Source: Streptomyces halobius (lineage in GTDB: Bacteria; Actinomycetota; Actinomycetes; Streptomycetales; Streptomycetaceae). Taken from it: a stretch of DNA of 64,000 nucleotides. Positions 36,934 through 45,062 of this stretch are shown one piece after another. Location: the NCBI RefSeq assembly GCF_023277745.1, contig NZ_CP086322.1, forward strand, positions 2,604,001 to 2,668,000, given 5' to 3'. Below the pieces are notes generated by a model. That model had not been told where the DNA came from. It saw nothing but the letters and a program-made list of their open reading frames with translations, and did not search any database. Numbering within the stretch: position 1 is the stretch's first letter; each line of letters starts with the position of its first letter. A program made the translations under genes and the position numbers.

Positions 36934-37836
36934 TCACCGGGCATTCCCGGCCGCCGGATTCTTCTCGTCGCCCGACACGGCGCGCAGCAGCTCACTGAAC
37001 ACCGCTGCCGCGCCCGTCAGTTCGACCCGTGAGAAGACGCTGATATCGCGGCGCCACGGCGGATCGGTGGGCACGGACGCACAGTCCAGGCCGGTGAGTT
37101 CATGGGCGGCGGTCAGCAGCACGCCGACACCGGCCGACGCCATCCGTACGGCCGTCGAGCTGTGCTGGGTGCGGACCGCGGTACGGGGCACGAAACCGGC
37201 CCGCTCGCACTGCAGGTCCAGCCACCGCCGACCGTCCACCACCGGCTCCAGGCTGCACCGCACCCATGGCCGCTCCGCCAGGTCCGTGAGCCGTACGGAC
37301 TCCCGGGCGGCCAACGGATCGTCATGCGGCACGACCAACACCATCTCCTCCCGGCCGATGACGGTGACCGGCCCCTGCCAGTCCTCGGGGCGCGGCCCCA
37401 CGGCGACATCGGCGACGCCTCGCTCCATCTGCTCGTACAGCTCCTGGGTGGTGGCGTACTCGTGGAGGAGCAGACGCACCCTCGGGTGCTCGCGGGCCCA
37501 ACGGGCGCAGACCTCCGGCAGCACACCGATCGCCTGGCCGTGCACCGTCGCGATATGCAGTTCGCCGCTCTCCGCGCCGGCCGCGGCCAGGGCGGCGCGG
37601 CGGGCCTGGCGGGCACTGCGTACGGCGAGTTCGGCGTGCGGAAAGTAGGCCCGGCCCATCACGGTCAGTCGTACTCCGCGGCTCATCCGCTCCAACAAGG
37701 GGCCGCCGACCTCGCGTTCCAGCGCCTTGATCTGGTGGGAGAGCGCGGACTGGGTGACATGCAGCGCCTCGGCGGCGCGGGTGAAGGACGCCTCCTCGAC
37801 GACCGCCACGAGGTATTCCATCTGTCGCAGACTCAT
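36934..37836 (-). CDS. LysR-family transcriptional regulator
   Basis: A 300-residue regulator. The N-terminal helix-turn-helix is LVAVVEEASFTRAAEALHVT followed by QSALSHQIKALE; the rest is a periplasmic-binding-like effector domain. It is divergent from the lipoamide-dehydrogenase-like gene, the standard LysR layout for control of a neighbour. The 148-base gap has a dyad ATGCACACAGCTCAT at 37910-37924 as a possible operator, a weak T-N11-A type match. Confidence 0.9.
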   Translation of the reverse strand: MSLRQMEYLVAVVEEASFTRAAEALHVTQSALSHQIKALEREVGGPLLERMSRGVRLTVMGRAYFPHAELAVRSARQARRAALAAAGAESGELHIATVHGQAIGVLPEVCARWAREHPRVRLLLHEYATTQELYEQMERGVADVAVGPRPEDWQGPVTVIGREEMVLVVPHDDPLAARESVRLTDLAERPWVRCSLEPVVDGRRWLDLQCERAGFVPRTAVRTQHSSTAVRMASAGVGVLLTAAHELTGLDCASVPTDPPWRRDISVFSRVELTGAAAVFSELLRAVSGDEKNPAAGNAR

Positions 37837-37984
37837 CGGGTCTTCCTGTCCTCCCCACGCGCGACGTTCGCTGCGTTCCCACCGTGCGTCCCACGCACGC
37901 GACTCGCCTCATGCACACAGCTCATCGTCCCCATAGAAACATTGCCTTGGACGCATCGGCGCAGGTGGGCGCAGCCTTGACGGC

Positions 37985-39484
37985 ATGAGCAACGTCACGG
38001 GCGGAACTACAGGCGGACCCACGGTCGGAACGGGTACGGCCGGCGGGATCTCCGGCGTCCCCGAGCCGGACGTCATCGTGATCGGCGGTGGCACCGGCGG
38101 CTACAGCACCGCGCTGCGCGCCGCCGGCCTCGGGCTGCGGGTGGTGCTCGCCGAACGCGATCTGATCGGCGGTACCTGCCTGCATCGCGGCTGCATTCCC
38201 AGCAAGGCGATGCTGCACGCGGCGGAGCTGGTGGACGGCATCGCGGAGGCGCGCGAGCGGTGGGGGGTGAAGGCCACGCTGGACGCCGTCGACTGGGACG
38301 CGCTGACCACCACCCGGGACGGCATCGTTTCCCGCAATCACCAGGGTGTGGCAGGCCACTTGGCGCGCGCCGGGGTACGGGTGGTGCACGGTACGGCGCG
38401 GCTGACCGGACCCCGTTCGGTGCTGATCGACGGCCCCGAGGGCGGCGCGTTCACGGCCCGGCGCGGCATCGTCCTGGCGACCGGCTCCCGGCCGCGGAGG
38501 CTGCCGGGGCTCTCGGCCGACGGCCGACGGGTCGTCACCAGCGATGACGCGCTGTTCGCCCCGGGGCTGCCGGAGTCGGTGCTGGTGCTGGGCGGCGGCG
38601 CGATCGGCGTCGAGTACGCGTCCTTCCACCACTCCATGGGCGCCGAGGTGACGCTCGTCGAGGCTGCGGACCGGCTGCTGCCGCTGGAGGACGAGGATGT
38701 CAGCCGGCATCTTGCGCGCGGTCTGAGGAAGCGCGGCATCATGGTCCGTACCGGCTCGACGCTGGTCGGCACGGAGCTGCTGGCGAACGGGGTGCGGGCC
38801 ATCCTCCGTACGGCCAAGGGCGAGGAACTCGTGGTCGAGTCGGAGCGACCGCTGGTCGCGATCGGGCGGACTCCCGTGACGGACGGGCTCGGCCTGGAGG
38901 CGGCCGGACTGTCCACGGACGGGCGGGGGTTCCTCGCACCGGCGGACTGGACGCGGCTGGAGACGGCCGTGCCGGGCGTGCATGTGGTCGGCGATCTGCT
39001 GCCGCCGCCGTCGCCGGGTCTTGCGCACGCCTCGTTCGCGGAGGGGCTGCTGGCCGCCGAGACGCTGGCGGGCGTCCCGTCACCTCCGGTGGACTATGCG
39101 ACCGTGCCCCGGGTGACATATTCCAGCCCGCAGACCGCGTCGGTCGGTCTGAGCGAGGCCGGGGCACGCGCCCAGGGGCGGGACATCAAGGTCAACACCA
39201 TGCCGCTGACGGCGACCGCGAAGGGCATGGTGCATGGGCAGGGCGGCATGGTGAAGGTGATCGCGGCGGCGGACGGGGCGGGTGGCGAGGCGGCCGAGGC
39301 GGTGCTGGGCGTCCACCTGGTCGGCCCACATGTCTCGGAAATGATCGCGGAGAGCCAGCTGATCGTGGGGTGGGATGCCGAACCGTCGGATGTGGCGCGG
39401 CATCTCCACGCACACCCGACGCTGTCGGAGGCGGTCGGCGAGGTGTTTCTGACGTTGGCGGGGCGGGGATTGCATCAGCACTGA
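37985..39484 (+). CDS. Dihydrolipoamide dehydrogenase-like flavoprotein
   Basis: A 499-residue class I pyridine nucleotide-disulfide oxidoreductase. FAD motif VIVIGGGTGGYSTALRA, redox pair GGTCLHRGCIPSK, NAD motif VLVLGGGAIGVEYAS, and the C-terminal His-Glu active pair in HAHPTLSEAVGE. All residues for lipoamide dehydrogenase activity are present. No E1 or E2 subunit genes are beside it, so it may serve a distant complex or another disulfide substrate. The first ~25 residues (Gly/Thr-rich) are unusual. Divergent LysR gene is the likely regulator. Confidence 0.9.
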   Translation: MSNVTGGTTGGPTVGTGTAGGISGVPEPDVIVIGGGTGGYSTALRAAGLGLRVVLAERDLIGGTCLHRGCIPSKAMLHAAELVDGIAEARERWGVKATLDAVDWDALTTTRDGIVSRNHQGVAGHLARAGVRVVHGTARLTGPRSVLIDGPEGGAFTARRGIVLATGSRPRRLPGLSADGRRVVTSDDALFAPGLPESVLVLGGGAIGVEYASFHHSMGAEVTLVEAADRLLPLEDEDVSRHLARGLRKRGIMVRTGSTLVGTELLANGVRAILRTAKGEELVVESERPLVAIGRTPVTDGLGLEAAGLSTDGRGFLAPADWTRLETAVPGVHVVGDLLPPPSPGLAHASFAEGLLAAETLAGVPSPPVDYATVPRVTYSSPQTASVGLSEAGARAQGRDIKVNTMPLTATAKGMVHGQGGMVKVIAAADGAGGEAAEAVLGVHLVGPHVSEMIAESQLIVGWDAEPSDVARHLHAHPTLSEAVGEVFLTLAGRGLHQH

Positions 39485-39760
39485 GCAGTGCTTGCACCAG
39501 CGCTGACCTGGCGTGCATCAGCACTGAGGGCGCCAAGGGGCCACGGGGGACGGTCCGTTGGCGCCCCGGCGGCGGCCGTCAATCCGGTTGCGGCCCATCG
39601 CTCCGCCGACAAAGCCCGGCACACGGTGGTGCGGTGCATGCGCCGCCGCGCGACGAGGCACCGCCGGGAACACCGCCCGGAGCGCCGCCGGAATGACCGT
39701 CCGCAGCGCCGCCGGGAACACCGCACGGAACGTCGCCGGGAACCACCCGCAGCGCCACCC
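39477..39760. repeat. Spacer with a hairpin and GCCGCCGGGAACACC repeats
   Basis: AGCACTG-AG-CAGTGCT at 39477-39492 overlaps the stop of the flavoprotein gene and could end transcription. From about 39655 to 39760 an 18-base-like unit around CGCCGGGAACACCGC recurs four to five times with changes. No gene is supported. Confidence 0.55.
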
Positions 39761-39763
39761 GCC

Positions 39764-40309
39764 TCACCGCTCCGTCAGGACGTAGTCGACGCGCCCGAAA
39801 GTGATGTGATCCCCCGGCCCGACCGGCACCTCTCCCACCACCCGGCGCCCGTTGACGCAGGTGCCGTTGGTGGAGCCGAGATCCCGCAGCATCCAGCTCT
39901 TGCCTGCGCTGCGCAGTTCTGCGTGCGCGCGGGAGACCGTTTCATGGTTGAGGCGTAGGCCGACGCCCGGAGCCCGCCCTATGAGCAGCGGGAACGGACC
40001 CGGCTCGGGCAGCAGGAGTTTGGGCAGCCGCTCCGTACGCCAGGCCCTGCGGATCCTGATATGGAAGGCCGACATCCGGCCGACCAGCCGCAGCAGCGCG
40101 CCCTGGACCTTGCCGCGGCTCTCCACATCCGCCGTGGCCAAGGCCAGTTCGGAGTGTTCCTGGGCGGTGAGGACGAGTTCCATCCGGCGCAGGAAGGTGT
40201 CCTGGGACAGCCGTCCCTGTGCCGCGCCATCCCGCAGCAGATCGAGGGCGCGCTCCCGGTCGGCGTCCGACGGACGCGCCGGCCGTGCGGGGAACTCCAG
40301 CGAAGTCAT
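39764..40309 (-). CDS. DUF1707-FHA domain protein
   Basis: A 181-residue protein. Residues ~10-60 are a DUF1707 domain (RPSDADRERALDLLRDGAAQ), common in actinomycete membrane or regulatory proteins. Residues ~100-180 are a forkhead-associated phosphothreonine-binding domain with LLIGRAPGVGLRL, TVSRAHAELR and LGSTNGTCVNG. Such proteins read Ser/Thr kinase signals; the kinase is not encoded nearby. ATG 40309 fits the start of DUF1707; upstream open frame is not coding-like. Confidence 0.9.
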   Translation of the reverse strand: MTSLEFPARPARPSDADRERALDLLRDGAAQGRLSQDTFLRRMELVLTAQEHSELALATADVESRGKVQGALLRLVGRMSAFHIRIRRAWRTERLPKLLLPEPGPFPLLIGRAPGVGLRLNHETVSRAHAELRSAGKSWMLRDLGSTNGTCVNGRRVVGEVPVGPGDHITFGRVDYVLTER

Positions 40310-40683
40310 GCCGGTGATTCTCCGGCCACCGTGACCCGCTGTCCAGGCGAGATACCCGTCATGGGCCCTCCGCGCGCTGGAACCGGTGCAGGTCAGCGAG
40401 CCGCTTCCGCTGGTCCCGTCAGCTGCGCACCGGCCCGCACTCGCCGGAACGGCGCAGCGGAGTCGCCCGGCGGTATGGCCCGATGTCGGCCGTAGCGCCA
40501 CGTCGGGGTGTCGGGCGGCACACCGACGTGCTTTCTTCATCTGGAAACGGGGCCGGGACACCGGTGACGTCGGGACCTGGTGACAGGGACCCGGTGACCA
40601 GGACGGTTACCAGGGACCTGGCGACAGGGCGTCCCTACCCCTGACGTATGACGTATGACGGATGGCGCAGAAAGGAGGACGGC
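40310..40683. other. Divergent spacer between FHA gene and treZ
   Basis: No gene is seen in 374 bases. It holds repeated GGTGAC(G/C)AGG-type words at 40562-40625 (ACCGGTGACG, CTGGTGACAGGG, CCGGTGACCAGG), which give it a repetitive look. Promoters for both neighbours must be here. Confidence 0.5.
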
Positions 40684-42618
40684 GTGCTGTTCGAGGTATG
40701 GGCACCGAACGCCGCCCAGGTGACGCTCCAGTGGGCGGGCGACCGGGCCGACGACCCACCGGTGCCCATGGAGCCCGATCCCGACCGCGACGGTTGGTGG
40801 CGTACCGACACACCGGCCCACGACGGCGACCGCTACGGCTTCCGCCTCGACGACGGCCCCCCGCTCCCCGACCCCCGCGCCTGCCGCCTGCCGGACGGCC
40901 CCGGCGGCCCCGCCGCGGTCGTCGACCACGCCCGGTTCGCCTGGCGGCACCCTTGGCCTGGCCGCCCCCTGCCCGGCGCGGTCCTCTACGAGCTGCACAT
41001 CGGCACCTTCACCCCCGAAGGCACCTTCCATGCCGCCGCCACGCACCTTCACCACCTCTCCACTCTGGGCATCACCCACATCTCCCTGATGCCGGTCTGC
41101 CCATTCCCCGGCCGCCACGGCTGGGGCTACGACGGCATCGCCCCATGGGCCGTACACGAGCCATACGGCGGCCCCACCGGCCTCAAGCGTTTTGTCGACT
41201 CCGCGCACGGCCACGGCCTCGGGGTCATCCTCGACGTCGTACACAACCACCTGGGCCCCTCCGGCAACCATCTGCCCGCCTTCGGCCCGTACTTCACCGA
41301 CACCCACCACACACCATGGGGCGCGGCCGTCAATCTCGACGCACCCGGTTCGGACGAGGTACGCGCCTATCTCATCGGCAGCGCGCTGAGCTGGCTACGC
41401 CACTACCGTCTGGACGGCCTACGCCTGGACGCCATCCACGCACTGCACGACACCCGAGCACGGCACGACGCCCGAGCACTGCACGACACCCGAGCACTGC
41501 ACGACACCCACGCGCAACCCACCCCCCAACCACCGCACGAAACCCACCCGTCACACCAAACCCACCCCCACACCCACACACCGGACGCCCCCCAACCCCT
41601 GCACTTCCTCGCCGAACTCTCCGCCGCCGTAGACACCCTTTCCAGCCACCTCCAGCGCCCCCTCTTCCTCATCGCCGAATCCGACCTCAACGACCCGCGT
41701 ACCACCGCTCCGCGCGCGACCGGCGGCCACGGCCTGCACGCCCAGTGGAACGACGATCTGCACCACGCCCTGCACACCGTCCTCACCGGCGAATCCCAGG
41801 GCTATTACGCCGACTTCGCGCGCGCCCCACTGGCCGCCCTCGCCAAGACCCTGACCGGCGGCTTCTTCCACGACGGCACACATTCCAGCTTCCGCGGCCG
41901 GGCGCACGGCGCGCCGCTCGATTTGCGCGTCACACCCCCGTACCGGCTGCTGGCGTACGCCCAGACCCACGACCAGATCGGCAACCGCGCACTCGGCGAC
42001 CGCCTCACCGCCACTCTCTCCCCCGGCCTGCTGGCCTGCGCCGCCGCACTGATCCTCTGCTCCCCCTTCACACCCATGCTGTTCATGGGTGAGGAGTGGG
42101 GAGCGCGCACGCCCTGGCAGTACTTCACCGACCACACGGATCCGGAGCTTGCGGAGGCCGTACGGGAGGGGCGGCGCCGCGAGTTCGCCTCACACGACTG
42201 GGACGGCACCTCCGCCGACTGGCCCGATCCACAGGCCCGGGCCACCCGCAACCGCTCCGTCCTGAACTGGGCCGAACCCGCCGCCGAGCCACACGCCTCC
42301 CTCCTGACCTGGCACCGCACTCTGCTCACCCTGCGCCACACACTCCCCGCGCTCACCGACCTCGATCCGGCCAACACCGATGTCACATACGACGAACGGG
42401 CCCGCTGGCTACTGATGCGACGGGGCCCGGTACGGGTAGCGGTCAACCTCGCGCGACACACGGCAGCCACCATCCCAGTCCGCACGCCGAACACCCCTGC
42501 CCCGGAACTGCGCCCGCTGGCCGCCTGGCCGGAGGGCTGCGTGCCCGGCAACCCCGGTGACAATGACGCAGTACGCCTGCCACCGGAGTCGGCGGTTGTG
42601 CTGGAGGAAGTCCCTTGA
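40684..42618 (+). CDS. treZ: Maltooligosyltrehalose trehalohydrolase TreZ
   Basis: A 644-residue GH13 enzyme that frees trehalose from the product of TreY. It starts LFEVWAPNAAQVTL (CBM48-like). The barrel has VILDVVHNHLGPSG, YRLDGLRLDAIHAL (nucleophile Asp), LFLIAESDLNDP (acid Glu) and AQTHDQIGN. GTG 40684 is chosen because AAAGGAGG lies five bases before it and it matches the family start; ATG 40648 would add 12 residues. A His/Thr/Pro-rich insert (~255-300) interrupts the barrel just after the nucleophile strand; part of it is an 18-base tandem repeat. Confidence 0.93.
   Translation: MLFEVWAPNAAQVTLQWAGDRADDPPVPMEPDPDRDGWWRTDTPAHDGDRYGFRLDDGPPLPDPRACRLPDGPGGPAAVVDHARFAWRHPWPGRPLPGAVLYELHIGTFTPEGTFHAAATHLHHLSTLGITHISLMPVCPFPGRHGWGYDGIAPWAVHEPYGGPTGLKRFVDSAHGHGLGVILDVVHNHLGPSGNHLPAFGPYFTDTHHTPWGAAVNLDAPGSDEVRAYLIGSALSWLRHYRLDGLRLDAIHALHDTRARHDARALHDTRALHDTHAQPTPQPPHETHPSHQTHPHTHTPDAPQPLHFLAELSAAVDTLSSHLQRPLFLIAESDLNDPRTTAPRATGGHGLHAQWNDDLHHALHTVLTGESQGYYADFARAPLAALAKTLTGGFFHDGTHSSFRGRAHGAPLDLRVTPPYRLLAYAQTHDQIGNRALGDRLTATLSPGLLACAAALILCSPFTPMLFMGEEWGARTPWQYFTDHTDPELAEAVREGRRREFASHDWDGTSADWPDPQARATRNRSVLNWAEPAAEPHASLLTWHRTLLTLRHTLPALTDLDPANTDVTYDERARWLLMRRGPVRVAVNLARHTAATIPVRTPNTPAPELRPLAAWPEGCVPGNPGDNDAVRLPPESAVVLEEVP
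41446..41517 (+). repeat. 18-base in-frame tandem repeat in treZ
   Basis: Four units encode HDTRAR, HDARAL, HDTRAL and HDTHAQ (unit CACGACACCCGAGCACTG). It has the same period as the glgX repeat but an unrelated sequence. Confidence 0.9.
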
Positions 42619-42948
42619 AGCCCAGACGACAGTCTGCGGCATCGAGCCCCACCGTGCCGCGTTCACCGATCGCCGCCTGACGACCGACCTTCGGCGTCAA
42701 TCTCAGGCTCCACACCACTGATTTTGCGACTGTCCAGAAGTGCGGGCCACAGCATCATCGCAGGTCGTCGACTTTCGCCGACCGTTAAGCCATGCGCATT
42801 GGGCCAAGTTACGGGAACTCATCCGCCCTCATGACGACCTATGCCAAAGTCGTGACTCCGAGGTTCCGCCCACACCAGTAAAAGAAATCTGCCATTCCGT
42901 TAGGGCGATCCCATAGGGCGTTCCCCAACAGCTGAGGAGTCTAGAGAG
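42619..42948. other. Spacer between treZ and a small secreted-protein gene
   Basis: These 330 bases hold no recognisable gene. An AT-richer patch (42770-42910) is the likely promoter region of the gene at 42949. Confidence 0.45.
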
Positions 42949-43323
42949 TTGAAGTGGAATAAACTGGGTACGGCTGCCGGGACAGTCACCGCCGCCGTGG
43001 CGATCAGCCTGTTCGGTACTGCTCCGGCGTTCGCCAGCGTGAGTTTCACGACCACGGACAAGCATATGGGCGGCAGGGCGTACTGGGAGTCCCCGGGCGA
43101 CAGGCTGCGGGTGTTGGACCAGAGGCGTGATGGCTACTCCGCCTGGGCGGGCCTCTACACGAGTCACGGCAAGTTCGTCGGCTCGGTCAAGGCCAGTGGT
43201 AAAGGCAAGCTCGCGTCGAAAAGGCTGAACCGGAAGGAAGGCAGGAAGGTGATTGTGAAAGTGTGCCTCGTCAAGGGCGGCGGAAAGAAGAAGTACTGCG
43301 CCCAGCGGATCAACTACGCCTGA
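42949..43323 (+). CDS. Small secreted basic protein
   Basis: A 124-residue protein with a signal peptide (KWNKLGTAAGTVTAAVAISL, cut after AFA, ~29) and a mature Lys/Gly-rich domain of about 95 residues with two Cys (VKVCLVKGGGKKKYCAQR) that may form a disulfide. TTG 42949 has GAGGAG nine bases before it. Similar small secreted proteins with beta-sandwich-like patterns are frequent in Streptomyces; function unknown. Confidence 0.72.
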   Translation: MKWNKLGTAAGTVTAAVAISLFGTAPAFASVSFTTTDKHMGGRAYWESPGDRLRVLDQRRDGYSAWAGLYTSHGKFVGSVKASGKGKLASKRLNRKEGRKVIVKVCLVKGGGKKKYCAQRINYA

Positions 43324-43549
43324 GGCGGATATCGCTACGCCACCCCTCATAGCTCCTCCGTGGCGAAGAAGACCGACGTGCTGACGCTGTCTCCCGGGTC
43401 TGGCAATGGCCGCCCCGCCAGCCATGGAGCCACTCGGCGCCAACAGCCGTCACTCCCGTGCAGAAACGGCCGGCGGCAGCGCGACCCGTGATGAGGACAA
43501 CCGTTTTGCGAGCTTGAGGATCCTCGCGAACAGGGACACGGGCCGCGGA

Positions 43550-44148
43550 GTCCGTGAGGGGAGAGGGCACTGAACGGCACGCCTGAGGACCGCGTGCGCT
43601 TCCTGGAATCGGGCTGACGCCGCGCCCAGGAGGAGGACGACCGGGTTCGTGTCGCCCAGATCATGTTCTCCGGTGGTCCTGCGGTGCAGGCAGCCGGCGG
43701 CAAGGCCCTGGTCGGTACGGCGGAAGACGTCCGGCACTTCCTGGAAGTCGGCCAGTACGAGGCCCGCGCCAAGGACAAGGCGGCCGAGGACGCGGCCAAG
43801 AACAAGCCCTCTCCCGGGACAGGCGACAGCGCCAAGACCGAGGACGAGGACAGGGACAAGGACGAGGTCGAGGGCAAGGACAAGGCCGAAGCGGCCAACG
43901 GCGGCAAGGACGCCAAGCACGCCGGGGCAGCTACCGGCGACCGGCCGAAGCAGATCAGCAGTGAGGGCACCAAGCCCGCCGTCGCATCGTCCGAGAGCAC
44001 CGTCACGGCACCTGGTGACAACGGTGAACTGGCCGGCACGGGAGCCGGGTCGGTGACCTCGTGGGCGGTCGGTGGTACCGCCATCGCCCTCAGGGCGGGT
44101 GCTGGTTTGGTCATCGCGGGCCGCCGCCGCGCCTCCGTCGAGCACTGA
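43550..44148 (+). pseudogene. Remnant of ALF-repeat surface protein with sorting tail
   Basis: The frame gives ALNGTPEDRVRFLESG, then TGA (43603-43605), then RRAQEEDDRVRVAQIMFSGG and GTAEDVRHFLEVGQYEAR. These are two copies of the ALF short-repeat motif (G(T/G)PEDVR.FLE.G). A Lys/Glu/Asp linker follows, then a LAGTGA sorting-like motif, a hydrophobic stretch and RRR. TGA probably replaced a Trp codon (TGG). ATG 43663 could still give a 161-residue product, but it would have no signal peptide. Confidence 0.6.
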
Positions 44149-44332
44149 GAACAGGATGTCCGGGGCGACTGCCCTCGTCGTCGGCCGCCCCGGAGCCCAC
44201 ACGTTGCTGACCGTCGAAGGTGCGAAGCCCGCCGAGGGTTCCGGTGCGTCCATCGCGAAACGGGGCGCTGCTGCGAAGCAGGTTGACCAGGGGCGGAGCG
44301 CACACAAGCCAGGCCGAGACCAGCCGCACCCC

Positions 44333-44866
44333 CTACGCGGAGAATTCCGCCACGCACGCCTTGCAGAAAGCATGCAGGTCAGCGGGCCTCCGGCTGGTGA
44401 TCAGTGTGTTCGGTCCGGCGGTGCAGACGCTGACCTGTTCGTCGACCCAGGTGCCGCCCGCGTTGCGGATGTCGGTCCGCAGACTCGGATAGGACGTCAG
44501 CGTCCGGCCGCGCACCACATCGGCCTCGACCAGGGTCCAGGGCGCATGGCAGATGGCGGCCACCGGCTTGCCCGCGTCGAAGAACGCCTTGGTGAACGCC
44601 ACGGCCTTCCGGTCCTGGCGCAGCGCGTCCGGATTGGCCAGCCCGCCGGGCAGCACCAGACCGTCGAAGTCCGCCACGGACGCCTCGGCCACGGTCAGGT
44701 CGACGGGGAACCTGTCGGCCTTGTCGAGGTGGTGGAACGCCTGCACCTTTCCCGCCGCGGTGGAGATCAGCTTCGGCGTGCCACCGGCGGCGATCACCGC
44801 CTGCCACGGCTCGGTCAGCTCAATCTGCTCGACCCCCTTGGGGGCCATGAGAAATGCCACTCGCAT
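44333..44866 (-). CDS. DJ-1/PfpI-family protein
   Basis: A 177-residue class I glutamine amidotransferase-like protein of the YhbO/PfpI group. The nucleophile elbow is AAICHAPW with the Cys; the conserved Glu lies near the N-terminus (GVEQIELTEPW). Members act as proteases, deglycases or chaperones under stress; which applies is not clear. It is divergent from the PucR-type regulator gene. Confidence 0.92.
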   Translation of the reverse strand: MRVAFLMAPKGVEQIELTEPWQAVIAAGGTPKLISTAAGKVQAFHHLDKADRFPVDLTVAEASVADFDGLVLPGGLANPDALRQDRKAVAFTKAFFDAGKPVAAICHAPWTLVEADVVRGRTLTSYPSLRTDIRNAGGTWVDEQVSVCTAGPNTLITSRRPADLHAFCKACVAEFSA

Positions 44867-45062
44867 ACGGCGTCACGTCCCTCCGTACACAGGTATCGAT
44901 GCTCTCGAGCCTTGGAAGGCTTGAGGATCTTGAGGCGCCTTGCTTCTTCCTGGACGCCTTGGCACCTTGCCCACTCTCCCATTTACCCCAATGAGGGAAA
45001 ATCGACCACTGCCGCGATCGCCCTGCCGTCCATTCCACACCCACGTGCTGGACACTGTGTCC

